From Peribacillus simplex (GTDB lineage: Bacteria > Bacillota > Bacilli > Bacillales > DSM-1321): a DNA stretch of 64,000 nt. Shown here piece after piece: positions 7,748-15,845 of this stretch (position 1 is the first letter of the stretch; the number at the start of each line of letters is the position of its first letter). The notes under the pieces are model-generated. The model was not told where the DNA came from, searched no databases, and saw only the letters and a program-made list of their open reading frames with translations. The position numbers were made by a program, and so were the translations under genes. The DNA lies in the NCBI RefSeq assembly GCF_030123325.1, contig NZ_CP126106.1, positions 2,260,001-2,324,000 on the forward strand, read 5' to 3'.

Positions 7748-8617
7748 ATGGAAGAACAAAAATATAATGACCTCAAATTAGGCGAACGTGGTGCAATCAT
7801 TAGTATCATTGCTTATATTTGTCTATCAATCATGAAACTTGTTATAGGATACATAAGCGACTCAGCTGCCTTGAAAGCGGATGGTTTGAACAACACGACT
7901 GATATTATCGCGTCCATTGCCGTGCTGATCGGTTTAAGGCTGGCTCAAAGACCCCCCGATAAAGATCATGGTTATGGTCATTGGAAAAGTGAAACGATTG
8001 CTTCGATGGTAGCTTCATTCATCATGTTTGCTGTTGGTGTACAAGTTTTAATAGATGCAGTTGCTTCCATGCTTAAAGGTGGAAAGGAATCACCTGACAT
8101 TATTGCAGGATATGTAGGTGTATTATCAGCAATAGCCATGTATTTTGTATACCGATATAATAAAAAGCTTGCTTTAAAAATTAATAGTAAAGCCGTTATG
8201 GCAGCTTCAAAAGATAATATTTCCGATGCTTGGGTAAGTATTGGAACAGCTATTGGGATTTTCGGTTCCCAATTGAATATGCCTTGGCTGGATTCACTTA
8301 CCGCCATCATAGTTGGATTATTGATATGCAAAACAGCCTGGGATATTTTCATTCAAGCTTCGCATGAACTTTCCGACGGATTTGATGAAAATAAAATTCA
8401 TCTATATAAGGATGTAATTACGAATGTTGATGGAGTTAAGGGGATAAAGGAAATTAAAGGGAGAAATTACGGGAATAATGAAGTGATTGATGTTGTCATC
8501 CTTGTCAATTCTACCCTGGATATTAAGGAAGCACATGATATAGCGACCCATGTAGAGAAAGTGATGATGAAAGATCATGGAGTGTATGATGTTCATGTCC
8601 ATGTTGAGCCCAATTAG
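7748..8617 (+). CDS. mneP: Cation diffusion facilitator, Mn(II)-exporter type (MneP/YdfM-like)
   Basis: This is a 289-residue CDF transporter that exports divalent metal in exchange for protons. Residues 1-200 hold about six membrane segments. The metal-site signature sits in segment 2 (DGLNNTTD, D45 and D52) with a DHGYGHWKSE loop motif that resembles the Mn-preferring CDF clade. The C-terminal cytoplasmic ferredoxin-like domain (about 205-289) ends VYDVHVHVEPN. The N-terminus (MEEQKYNDLKLGERGAIIS) resembles B. subtilis MneP (YdfM), which protects from manganese excess. The exact metal is inferred from family resemblance. Confidence 0.82.
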   Translation: MEEQKYNDLKLGERGAIISIIAYICLSIMKLVIGYISDSAALKADGLNNTTDIIASIAVLIGLRLAQRPPDKDHGYGHWKSETIASMVASFIMFAVGVQVLIDAVASMLKGGKESPDIIAGYVGVLSAIAMYFVYRYNKKLALKINSKAVMAASKDNISDAWVSIGTAIGIFGSQLNMPWLDSLTAIIVGLLICKTAWDIFIQASHELSDGFDENKIHLYKDVITNVDGVKGIKEIKGRNYGNNEVIDVVILVNSTLDIKEAHDIATHVEKVMMKDHGVYDVHVHVEPN

Positions 8618-9007
8618 TTCTCTCTCTTGAGCATTAATAAAAAGGGAATAAAATGGCTTTACAAACATATGAATAATATGCAATCATTAATTCATTACAT
8701 TGGAAGGAAAAGGTACCTTATACAATGAAGCAGTAATCTTATCAAATAAACAGTAAATCTAAATCTATATCAATGGGTGTAATCGGTTAGATATGTTCAA
8801 TGAAAATACGCGTCACTTTTTTTGCTTACCGGATTTATTGGTGAGTGAAGTGAATCACTAATTCATTTGAACAAGAATCTTTTGAGATACCCTTGTGAGA
8901 TTTTTAATGATTATGTTTAGAGATGGGATTCGTCTGTTCGTTTATAGGTACTAATTCATATACAACTGCTTTATCTGTTATCAAATCAGATGAGGTATAT
9001 TTGGTTT
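8618..9007. other. Long untranslated leader region before the ABC-F gene
   Basis: About 390 bp carry no recognisable gene. A small inverted repeat ATCTG/CAGAT lies at about 8972-8990, just before the leader peptide described next. Such a long leader is typical of antibiotic-inducible ABC-F genes. Confidence 0.45.
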
Positions 9008-9052
9008 ATGTATATTAATTTAGTAACAGGCGATCTCTCTCTAGAAAAATAG
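9008..9052 (+). CDS. Putative 14-codon leader peptide of the ABC-F gene
   Basis: ATG at 9008 opens MYINLVTGDLSLEK and stops at TAG 9050-9052, 13 bases before the ABC-F start. GAGGT lies about 12 bases upstream of the ATG. The last third of this frame runs through the left arm of the hairpin that masks the ABC-F ribosome binding site. A stalled ribosome here could open the hairpin. The role is inferred from position; the peptide itself is not recognised. Confidence 0.45.
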   Translation: MYINLVTGDLSLEK

Positions 9053-9060
9053 AGGGGGAT
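9033..9060 (+). promoter_or_regulatory. Hairpin sequestering the ABC-F Shine-Dalgarno sequence
   Basis: ATCTCTCTCTA (9033-9043) pairs over all 11 positions, two of them G-U, with TAGAGGGGGAT (9050-9060), leaving a GAAAAA loop. The right arm contains the GAGGGGG ribosome binding site for the ATG at 9066, so the closed hairpin should block translation. Confidence 0.6.
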
Positions 9061-9065
9061 TTTTC

Positions 9066-10694
9066 ATGTTATTTTTAAAAGCGAATGATTTAAAGAAAAG
9101 TTACGGGAACCGTGAAGTTCTTTCCGTTGACTCACTTCATCTTTACAGCCATGACCGTGTTGGTTTGGTTGGCAGGAATGGAGAAGGTAAAACGACCTTG
9201 CTTTCTATTCTAGCGGGCGTGAGGGTACCCGATACCGGTCATATAGAAAGCTATGGAACAGTCAGCTATATCCCGCAAATTGAAGAAAATGAACAAGAAA
9301 TAAGCGGGGAGTTAACGAGCATATGGAAACTGCCCAATGAGAATCAAGAAATCATAAGCGGCGGCGAGAGTACTCGAAGGAAAATCGCCGCAGCTCTGTC
9401 CTCCAATGCGGATGTATTGATTGCGGATGAACCTACCAGCCATTTGGATATATCCGGAATGGAACAATTGGAAAAGGATTTAAAGTCTTTTAATGGCGCT
9501 ATTTTGCTTACTTCACATGATAAAGCTTTCTTAAATCATCTGTGTACAACAATATGGGAAGTCGAGCAAGGCAAGGTAACTGTATATGAAGGGAATTACG
9601 AAGCGTATATCAAACAAAAGCAAGCAAAAACAGAAAAGGAAAATAAGCAATATGAAGAGTATACCCGTGAAAAGAATCGGTTGAAACAGGCTGCACAAAA
9701 CCTCCAAGCCAAATCTGATTCAATCAGGAAAGCCCCTAAACGAATGGGCAATTCAGAAGCAAGGCTCCATAAACGGAGCTCCGGGAAACAGAAGGCGAAA
9801 TTGAACCGTTCTGCTGAAGCGATTGAAACCAGAATCGAAAAATTGGCAAAAAAAGAAAAACCGAGGGAAGATTCCCCTATAATCTTTGATATTTCAGAAT
9901 TTCCATCTTTGCATAGCAAAAGGGTCATTCGATTTAATGGCTGTTCCCTGAAAATCGGGTCAAGGATGCTGAAACAGCATATTTTTGGAGATGTCCCGCT
10001 AGCTTGCCGACTCGCCATCAATGGTCATAATGGTTCAGGAAAAACGACATTATTGAAAAAGATAGTGGAGCGGCACCCAGATTTATATGTCGCGAAGCCA
10101 GCAAAGATTGGATTTTTTGCCCAACAACAAGAAAATTTGAATGAAAGTAAAACGATACTAGAAAATATATTGGAGGACAGTCCCTACAATAAAGCCTTTA
10201 TTCGTACGCTATTATCCCGATTAGCTTTTAAAGGAAATGATGTTCACAAACAAGTATCACTTTTAAGCGGTGGGGAAAGAGTCAGGGCATCCCTGGCAAA
10301 AGTCTTTTTGGGAAACTATAATGTACTGGTTTTGGATGAACCTACAAATTACCTGGATATTCAAACTAAAGAGGCTTTAACCGAGGTGTTAAAAGCATAT
10401 CCAGGAACCATCGTTTTTGTGACTCATGATCGTTCATTGATTCAATCGCTTTCAACACATTCCCTTTCATTTGAAGATGAACCTCCGAGAGTATGTGCTA
10501 TCAATCAGAAATCAACTAAATCGGCTGCGCTTGAAGACGGTCATCAAGATAAACAGGCTGAACTTCTTATGGTTGAAGTGCAACTCATCGAGACACTTGG
10601 GAAGCTGTCCAGTGTTATGAAGGAAGAGGAGAAAGCGGAATTGGATAGGGAATACCTCCAACTCTTGAACAAGAAAAAGGAGCTTGAGGATTAA
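9066..10694 (+). CDS. ABC-F ATPase, antibiotic ribosomal-protection type (Vga/Lsa/VmlR-like)
   Basis: This is a 542-residue protein with two ATP-binding domains and no membrane segments. NBD1 has Walker A GRNGEGKTT (36-44), signature SGGES (98-102) and DEPTSHLD (121-128). NBD2 has GHNGSGKTT (320-328), LSGGER (400-405) and DEPTNYLD (424-431). The charged inter-domain linker (about 180-270) is the part that reaches into the ribosome P site in this family. A C-terminal helical extension (about 500-542) is also present. Such proteins free ribosomes from lincosamides, pleuromutilins or macrolides; which drug cannot be read off. The leader hairpin and uORF support drug-inducible expression. Confidence 0.85.
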   Translation: MLFLKANDLKKSYGNREVLSVDSLHLYSHDRVGLVGRNGEGKTTLLSILAGVRVPDTGHIESYGTVSYIPQIEENEQEISGELTSIWKLPNENQEIISGGESTRRKIAAALSSNADVLIADEPTSHLDISGMEQLEKDLKSFNGAILLTSHDKAFLNHLCTTIWEVEQGKVTVYEGNYEAYIKQKQAKTEKENKQYEEYTREKNRLKQAAQNLQAKSDSIRKAPKRMGNSEARLHKRSSGKQKAKLNRSAEAIETRIEKLAKKEKPREDSPIIFDISEFPSLHSKRVIRFNGCSLKIGSRMLKQHIFGDVPLACRLAINGHNGSGKTTLLKKIVERHPDLYVAKPAKIGFFAQQQENLNESKTILENILEDSPYNKAFIRTLLSRLAFKGNDVHKQVSLLSGGERVRASLAKVFLGNYNVLVLDEPTNYLDIQTKEALTEVLKAYPGTIVFVTHDRSLIQSLSTHSLSFEDEPPRVCAINQKSTKSAALEDGHQDKQAELLMVEVQLIETLGKLSSVMKEEEKAELDREYLQLLNKKKELED

Positions 10695-10708
10695 GTGCCA
10701 TCCATTAT

Positions 10709-10738
10709 TAAAGGCCCTTCTTAATCGAGAGGGGCCCT
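10709..10738 (+). terminator. GC-rich hairpin after the ABC-F gene
   Basis: AAAGGCCCTTC pairs with GAGAGGGGCC around a short loop. There is no T tract behind it, so it may be a weak terminator or 3'-end stabiliser. Confidence 0.4.
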
Positions 10739-10880
10739 ATTGATGGATAAAGAGCGGTTAAAGCAGGGGATGATAAAATAGCTATAAAATGGATTAGTCC
10801 TAATTAGTCTTGATCGGTATTCTGGATGAACTAAAAGCGTTGGTAGCCAATAGAGGGTGAATGTAAGAAGGAGGTCAATC

Positions 10881-11300
10881 ATGAAACCGCGTATTACTGT
10901 CATAACATTGGGTGTGGATGATTTGGAAAAATCGTTGAAATTCTATCGGGATGGCCTGGGATTTCAAACTGAAGGAATAGTGGGCAAAGAATTTGAGCAT
11001 GGAGCTGTTGCCTTTTTCGACCTGCAAGAAGGCTTAAAGCTTGCCATATGGAATCGAAGGGATATAGCTCATGAGGCCAAGGTTCCTTTGTCTCCGACAA
11101 GTCCTGCTGAATTTACCCTTGGTCACAATGTAGGTAGTAAAGAGGAAGTGGATATTGTGTTGGAAAAAGCAAAAAAAGCTGGGGCGATCGTAACTGATCC
11201 GGCACATGCCACTTTCTGGGGAGGATACTCTGCACACTTTCAAGACCCTGATGGACACCTTTGGGAAATCGTTTGGAATCCGCAGTGGGACATCATTTAA
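10881..11300 (+). CDS. VOC (glyoxalase/bleomycin resistance) family protein
   Basis: This is a 139-residue single-module vicinal-oxygen-chelate protein. It opens with the typical RITVITLGVDDLEKSLKFYRDGLGF and ends with FQDPDGHLWEIVWNP, which carries the conserved Glu metal ligand (WE) and the DPDGH turn. The ATG at 10881 has AAGGAGG nine bases upstream, so the earlier in-frame start at 10857 is rejected. Members are metal-dependent lyases, dioxygenases or drug-binding proteins; the substrate is unknown. It stands alone. Confidence 0.85.
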   Translation: MKPRITVITLGVDDLEKSLKFYRDGLGFQTEGIVGKEFEHGAVAFFDLQEGLKLAIWNRRDIAHEAKVPLSPTSPAEFTLGHNVGSKEEVDIVLEKAKKAGAIVTDPAHATFWGGYSAHFQDPDGHLWEIVWNPQWDII

Positions 11301-11432
11301 TCATGAATGTGATCCATTTCAAGTGGATCTCGCTGAATGGAATCATGTTTAGAAAGCATACTCATCACCTAAAGTTTTAATATTTCTAAAAAGACTCTAG
11401 GCAAAAGGATTCTATCTAAAGGTTAAAACAAA

Positions 11433-11557
11433 GTTGATTGGAACGGAAGGCACGAGACTCCTGCGGGAACAGCGTGTCTACGGGAGACCCACAGGCGAAA
11501 GCCGAGGAGGCTCCCGGACCGCCCGCGGAAAGCGAGTGCCTGGAGTGGAAAGCAACG
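11433..11557 (+). repeat. GC-rich structured repeat, subtype A, copy A3
   Basis: The element runs from GTTGATTGGAACGGAAGG to TGGAAAGCAAC. The middle stem reads CGGGAG/CTCCCG and the inner hairpin GGC-GAAA-GCC, a GNRA-type tetraloop. Compared with subtype B the paired bases have changed together. No terminal inverted repeats or target duplications are seen. Confidence 0.85.
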
Positions 11558-11582
11558 TCCAAATTGTACAAGCCATAAAAAA

Positions 11583-11620
11583 CTGTAGGTAAACCAGATT
11601 TTCATCGAGTTTGCCTACAG
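11583..11620. other. Near-perfect 12-bp inverted repeat
   Basis: CTGTAGGTAAAC and GTTTGCCTACAG face each other with a 14-base loop and one mismatch. It stands directly before a strong terminator. Confidence 0.5.
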
Positions 11621-11624
11621 CATG

Positions 11625-11664
11625 AAACAAGCACTTAACCTATGGGTTAAGTGCTTGTTTTTTA
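11625..11664 (+). terminator. Strong bidirectional-type terminator
   Basis: AAACAAGCACTTAACC pairs perfectly with GGGTTAAGTGCTTGTTT around TAT, followed by TTTATT. No intact gene ends just upstream; the closest is the VOC gene 325 bp away. Confidence 0.75.
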
Positions 11665-11752
11665 TTAATGAATTCTCTACTTTTTGCAATACTTTCTTTA
11701 TTCTTTTCTATCGCTTCGTTATTACTGTATTTCACCTGATTAACGGTCTCAT

Positions 11753-11935
11753 TATGAGTTTGTTGCTGCACATAAAATCCAAACCGCATTGATTCAAAAA
11801 GAAGTGAACGGTGAGAAATTCGAAATTCCATTGCTCCTGATCCATGCTCAAGATCACCTGATGACCTCCATGACAACAAAAGATTTAGCGATGGAAATCG
11901 TCGAATTACACGAGAAAACACAAAGGAACCAATGA
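11753..11935 (+). pseudogene. C-terminal fragment of a PTS lactose/cellobiose-type IIA protein
   Basis: The frame reads ...AHKIQTALIQKEVNGEKFEI, PLLLIHAQDHLMTSMTTKD, LAMEIVELHEKTQRNQ and stops at 11935. HAQDHLM is the phospho-histidine motif of the lactose/cellobiose IIA family (LicA/ChbA/GmuA), and the preceding helix also fits. Roughly the first half of the gene, including any start, is absent; no IIB or IIC gene is nearby. It is a 5'-truncated relic of a lost beta-glucoside or chitobiose uptake operon. Confidence 0.7.
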
Positions 11936-11962
11936 AGTGATTCATGCTGATGGAATCCTTTT

Positions 11963-11990
11963 AAGAGGCTGCTGTGGCAGCCTCTTTCTT
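11963..11990 (+). terminator. Terminator of the former PTS IIA gene
   Basis: AAGAGGCTGC and GCAGCCTCTT form a perfect 10-bp stem around TGTG, followed by TCTT. Confidence 0.7.
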
Positions 11991-12119
11991 ATGGAACAAA
12001 CGGGTGAAATTACATGACAAGGCGGCGATGCATTTCTTTAGCTAGGTTCATGAATTTATGCTCGGGATATAAGGGTCACTCAAGATTAGGAATCTCCGAA
12101 ATTTTAAATTATACTAATG

Positions 12120-12150
12120 TTCAAGGCAGTACCAATGATACTGCCTTGAA
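12120..12150. other. Perfect 12-bp inverted repeat upstream of the aldo/keto reductase
   Basis: TTCAAGGCAGTA and TACTGCCTTGAA are separated by 7 bases. There is no T run, so it may be an operator or a degenerate terminator; no partner is known. Confidence 0.45.
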
Positions 12151-12228
12151 TTAACGAAGGATGATCATGAAAAGCAGAACAAACAACTGATTAGCAAGAT
12201 TAATCATGTTATAAAAGGGGAGAAAAAC

Positions 12229-13131
12229 ATGCAAAGAGTCAATCTAACTGAAGATTTTAGTCTTTCACGCATTGTACACGGTATGTGGAGATTGGCAGAT
12301 TGGAGATTTTCTACAGATGAAATCCTAGCTCTTATTGAACATGGGGTGGATCGGGGCATCACTACATATGATCACGCCGATATATATGGCAGCTATACGT
12401 GTGAGGAGATTTTTGGGAAAGCACTTGCATTAAAGCCATCTTTACGCGATAAAATGGAGATCGTTACGAAATGCGGCATAGTTCTTCAATCAGAAAACCG
12501 TCCATCACATAAAAGTCACCATTATGACACTAGTAAACCCCATATAATGAAGTCTGTTGAACAATCTCTAATGAATCTTAAAACGGATTATATTGATTTA
12601 TTGCTTATCCATCGTCAGGATCCCTTGATGGACCCGGCGGAAACGGCTGAAGCGTTTAATCAATTAAAAGAATCAGGAAAGGTCCGTAACTTTGGAGTAT
12701 CGAACTTCAAAAAACCGCAATGGGATATGCTTCAATCTTATCTTGAATATCCCCTTGTGACGAATCAACTGGAGCTTTCTGCATATAATCTTGAAAACTT
12801 CGAGGACGGAACCGTTAATCTATGTCAACAAACGGGCGTGGCTCCTATGGCATGGTCACCTCTTGCAGGAGGAAGCATCTTTGAGGAATCGAATGAAAAG
12901 GCTGCCCGATTAAGAAAAATGTTAGAAATCGTAAAAGAAGAAATCGGTGCTAACGGAATAGATGAAGTGATGTATGCATGGCTATTGAGACATCCTGCAA
13001 CAATCATTCCGATTGTTGGATCCGGTAAGAAAGAACGGTTGGACAGCGCCATTGATTCACTAAACCTAAGCATGGAAAAAGAGCAATGGTTCAATATTTT
13101 AACCAGCTCGATGGGACATGATATCCCGTAA
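12229..13131 (+). CDS. Aldo/keto reductase (YdhF-like)
   Basis: This is a 300-residue TIM-barrel oxidoreductase that uses NADPH to reduce carbonyl groups. The catalytic tetrad is visible: Asp and Tyr in TYDHADIYGSYTCEEIFGKA, Lys in VTKCG and His in LLLIHRQDP. The coenzyme-binding end holds PIVGSGKKERLDSAI. It is close to E. coli YdhF and Bacillus YcsN/YrpG-type proteins, whose physiological substrates are unknown. AAAAGGGGAG precedes the ATG at 12229. It is a single transcription unit closed by the terminator at 13161. Confidence 0.88.
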   Translation: MQRVNLTEDFSLSRIVHGMWRLADWRFSTDEILALIEHGVDRGITTYDHADIYGSYTCEEIFGKALALKPSLRDKMEIVTKCGIVLQSENRPSHKSHHYDTSKPHIMKSVEQSLMNLKTDYIDLLLIHRQDPLMDPAETAEAFNQLKESGKVRNFGVSNFKKPQWDMLQSYLEYPLVTNQLELSAYNLENFEDGTVNLCQQTGVAPMAWSPLAGGSIFEESNEKAARLRKMLEIVKEEIGANGIDEVMYAWLLRHPATIIPIVGSGKKERLDSAIDSLNLSMEKEQWFNILTSSMGHDIP

Positions 13132-13160
13132 TGAAATGTACCGTTTAACAAGGAACCTTA

Positions 13161-13193
13161 ATGGGGACCTCCGTGAAGAGGTTCCCATTTTTA
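13161..13193 (+). terminator. Terminator of the aldo/keto reductase gene
   Basis: GGGGACCTC pairs with GAGGTTCCC around CGTGAA, followed by ATTTTT. Confidence 0.75.
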
Positions 13194-13307
13194 AATTGCA
13201 AGAGATGTACTTTCACTTTTCAAACCATGATTTTTGTGAATTTATTTAGTACTAATTAGATTCTGCCGTATAATAAAAATACTATTTCATTTTCGAGGTG
13301 AAACAAC

Positions 13308-14624
13308 ATGAAAATCGGGGTAATAGGCTCAAAGTATTTTTTGGAATCCATATCAATCCACTTTCCCATGTTTCCTGAGGTACAATTCATTTCCTTTCAA
13401 TATGACATGCCGGAAGAAAGCCGTCTATTAATAGAAAATGCGGGAAAACAAACCGATCTAGTACTGTTTTCAGGTTCCATACCTTTTTATTACGGATACG
13501 AAAAAGTTAAAAGGGGTTTATTGGAAGCTATTTATGTCCCATTTGATGAATTGACAGTTGCGCTTTCGTTGTTATCGATTTCTCATAGGGAACAGGTTAC
13601 CATAAATGAAATCTCAATAGATTTACCGGACAGAAAAAGGTTAATGAATGTATTGGAAGAATCGGAAATTGTTGAAGAATTACTATGTGTGAAAGATTAT
13701 CCTTGGATATACAAGAGGGAAGAAATTACCCAGACACTAAATATAGCCGAATTCGTTCAATTCCACAGCAACCTGCATAAAGAAGGAAAAACACATATTG
13801 CATTAACGAGCATACATGCTGTATATCAGGAGCTTCAAAGACTGTCCATTCCTTCCAGATTTATGGTCCAGCCCAAACACACCTTAGTAGACAGTCTTAC
13901 AAGAGCTATCTCCTTATTAAAACTAAAGAAAACGGAAGAATCCCAGATTGCTGTCATTTCCATTCAAGATTATCAACAAAACGCTAATGAAAGTGAACGA
14001 TTATTAAATTTTTTACAGAAATTGAGTAAGAGATTACAGGCTCGTGTTTCACTTGAATACTGTAATCCATATTTGATTTATACTACACGCGGTGCATTGC
14101 AGGCATTTGAATCAGGTATATATGATGAAATTATCGGACAAATGGAACAAGAATTTCAATCCCTCTTCCAAATTGGCATTGGATATGGATATACGATTCA
14201 AGAGGCGGAAAAACATTCGGCTCAGGCACTGTTTTTCACCAATAAATTTCTTAGGAACAAAACGGTAGTTTGCTTGGTGGATGAAGATCAAAAACTCAAG
14301 GGACCATTATTCGAAGGGAATCACAAAGTGGAATTGAAAAATGAAGATGAAGCCATTCAAAAATTAGCCAGTGAACTAAAAATGAGTGCAAAAAATATAA
14401 AAATGATTCAACAGTTTATTTCGATAAACCATTTTCGGGCTTTTTCTGCAGCAGAGCTGGAGGAATACATGAGTTGTACCAGACGATCGGCAGAAAGATT
14501 TGTTAAAAGACTTACTGAAGGAGGCTGTCTAACCAGAGTTGGAGAGGAACATCCATATGGGCAAGGAAGACCCCGCAATTTATATGTACCTGAGGAAAAA
14601 TTCAAGAAAATTACTGAAAATTAA
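13308..14624 (+). CDS. Large transcriptional regulator with C-terminal HTH, probable controller of the epimerase operon
   Basis: This is a 438-residue soluble protein whose last ~65 residues form a winged helix-turn-helix (SINHFRAFSAAELEEYMSC, TRRSAERFVKRLTEGGCL, then a wing with YGQGRPRNLYV). The N-terminal part (MKIGVIGSKYFLESISIHFP) looks like a Rossmann-type or PrpR-like effector-binding domain. The middle (about 230-340: RVSLEYCNPYLIYTTRGALQ, FQIGIGYGYTIQEAEKHSAQ) resembles a degenerate nucleotide-cyclase/GGDEF-like fold. I do not recognise a named gene. It stands 85 nt before the dipeptide epimerase on the same strand and probably regulates it. GAGGTG precedes the ATG. Confidence 0.65.
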   Translation: MKIGVIGSKYFLESISIHFPMFPEVQFISFQYDMPEESRLLIENAGKQTDLVLFSGSIPFYYGYEKVKRGLLEAIYVPFDELTVALSLLSISHREQVTINEISIDLPDRKRLMNVLEESEIVEELLCVKDYPWIYKREEITQTLNIAEFVQFHSNLHKEGKTHIALTSIHAVYQELQRLSIPSRFMVQPKHTLVDSLTRAISLLKLKKTEESQIAVISIQDYQQNANESERLLNFLQKLSKRLQARVSLEYCNPYLIYTTRGALQAFESGIYDEIIGQMEQEFQSLFQIGIGYGYTIQEAEKHSAQALFFTNKFLRNKTVVCLVDEDQKLKGPLFEGNHKVELKNEDEAIQKLASELKMSAKNIKMIQQFISINHFRAFSAAELEEYMSCTRRSAERFVKRLTEGGCLTRVGEEHPYGQGRPRNLYVPEEKFKKITEN

Positions 14625-14709
14625 AATTTTCAGACTTTACAGAAAAAGGAGGTTGGTATATATTATTTTTATTAACGACATATAGCGACAATGGAAGGGG
14701 AGGTTAATT

Positions 14710-15816
14710 TTGTTTATTGAACGTATCGAAATTCATGCCGTTCATTTGCCATTAAAAGAGCCATTTGTCATTTCCTATGAAACATACAAGCATATGCCAT
14801 CTATTATCGTAAAATTAATAGCAGATAACGGGCTGGTGGGGTATGGTGAGGCAGTGCCTGATGAACATGTAACCGGGGAAACGTTTTTTGCGACATTCGA
14901 AGTACTAAAGCATGTCCTTTTACCTGCAGTAAAGCAGGAAAACCCATTTAATTTAGAAAAGATTCACGATATCATGAATTCCGCCATCATTGGAAACCCC
15001 TCAGCAAAAGCGGCTATTGATATAGCTTGCCATGACCTGATGGGGAAAAGCGCCAAATTACCGATTTATGATTTATTGGGCGGGAAATTCCATGAATCCC
15101 TCTCTTTCGCCAAGGTATTAAGTATAGACGAACCGGGGATCATGGCTGAAAAAGCGCAGGAAGCTCTCAAGCTAGGATATAGTTCTTTAAAACTTAAAGT
15201 TGGCTGGGATATTGAGTCAGATATAGAACGGATTGCTGCTGTCCGACAAAAGGTCGGGAAGAAGGTTCCAATTCGGGTCGACGCAAATCAAGGGTGGGGG
15301 ACATTTGCCAACGCACTTCCGGCAGTGGAGGCTCTGGAACCATTAAACCTTTCATGGTTGGAACAGCCGATTAGAATGGGGGATATAGACGGTCTTGCTG
15401 AACTTAAGGGAAAAACGACCATTCCACTTATGGCTGATGAAAGCATCCATAACGGAACCCATCTACTCGAAATCATTAAAAAGAATGCAGTGGATAAAAT
15501 CAATATTAAACTAATGAAATGCGGCGGAATCTATCAGGCTATTCAATTGGCAAAGACAGCAGAGGCTGCAGGAATCAGCTGCCAAATCGGTTCCATGGTG
15601 GAGTCTTCCATCGGATCTGCAGCTGGGTACCATACGGCCATTTCACGAAAGAATATTACCAGTACTGAATTGACGGGCCCGCTTCTATTCAGTCTCGATA
15701 TTGGGAATCTTGATTACGAAATTCCATATGTCCATCTTACAAAAGAACCTGGGCTTGGAATCGTAATTAACGAGGAAGTTCTTGAGCAATTAACGATAAA
15801 AAAAGAGCTGGTTTAA
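14710..15816 (+). CDS. Dipeptide epimerase (enolase superfamily, L-Ala-D/L-Glu type)
   Basis: This is a 368-residue enolase-superfamily protein of the muconate-lactonizing subgroup. The active site is complete: the KxK motif in SLKLKVGW (K161, K163), metal ligands D191 (VDANQGW), E218 (WLEQP) and D243 (MADES), and K267 in KLMKCGG. Such enzymes invert the second residue of L-Ala-D-Glu from peptidoglycan, making it usable as food. The TTG at 14710 is used because GGGGAGG lies just upstream. It leads an operon with a YfcC transporter and an M20 peptidase, which fits uptake and breakdown of murein-derived or other dipeptides. Confidence 0.85.
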   Translation: MFIERIEIHAVHLPLKEPFVISYETYKHMPSIIVKLIADNGLVGYGEAVPDEHVTGETFFATFEVLKHVLLPAVKQENPFNLEKIHDIMNSAIIGNPSAKAAIDIACHDLMGKSAKLPIYDLLGGKFHESLSFAKVLSIDEPGIMAEKAQEALKLGYSSLKLKVGWDIESDIERIAAVRQKVGKKVPIRVDANQGWGTFANALPAVEALEPLNLSWLEQPIRMGDIDGLAELKGKTTIPLMADESIHNGTHLLEIIKKNAVDKINIKLMKCGGIYQAIQLAKTAEAAGISCQIGSMVESSIGSAAGYHTAISRKNITSTELTGPLLFSLDIGNLDYEIPYVHLTKEPGLGIVINEEVLEQLTIKKELV

Positions 15817-15845
15817 CCATAAGCCGTACAGGATGGGGTGAACGG

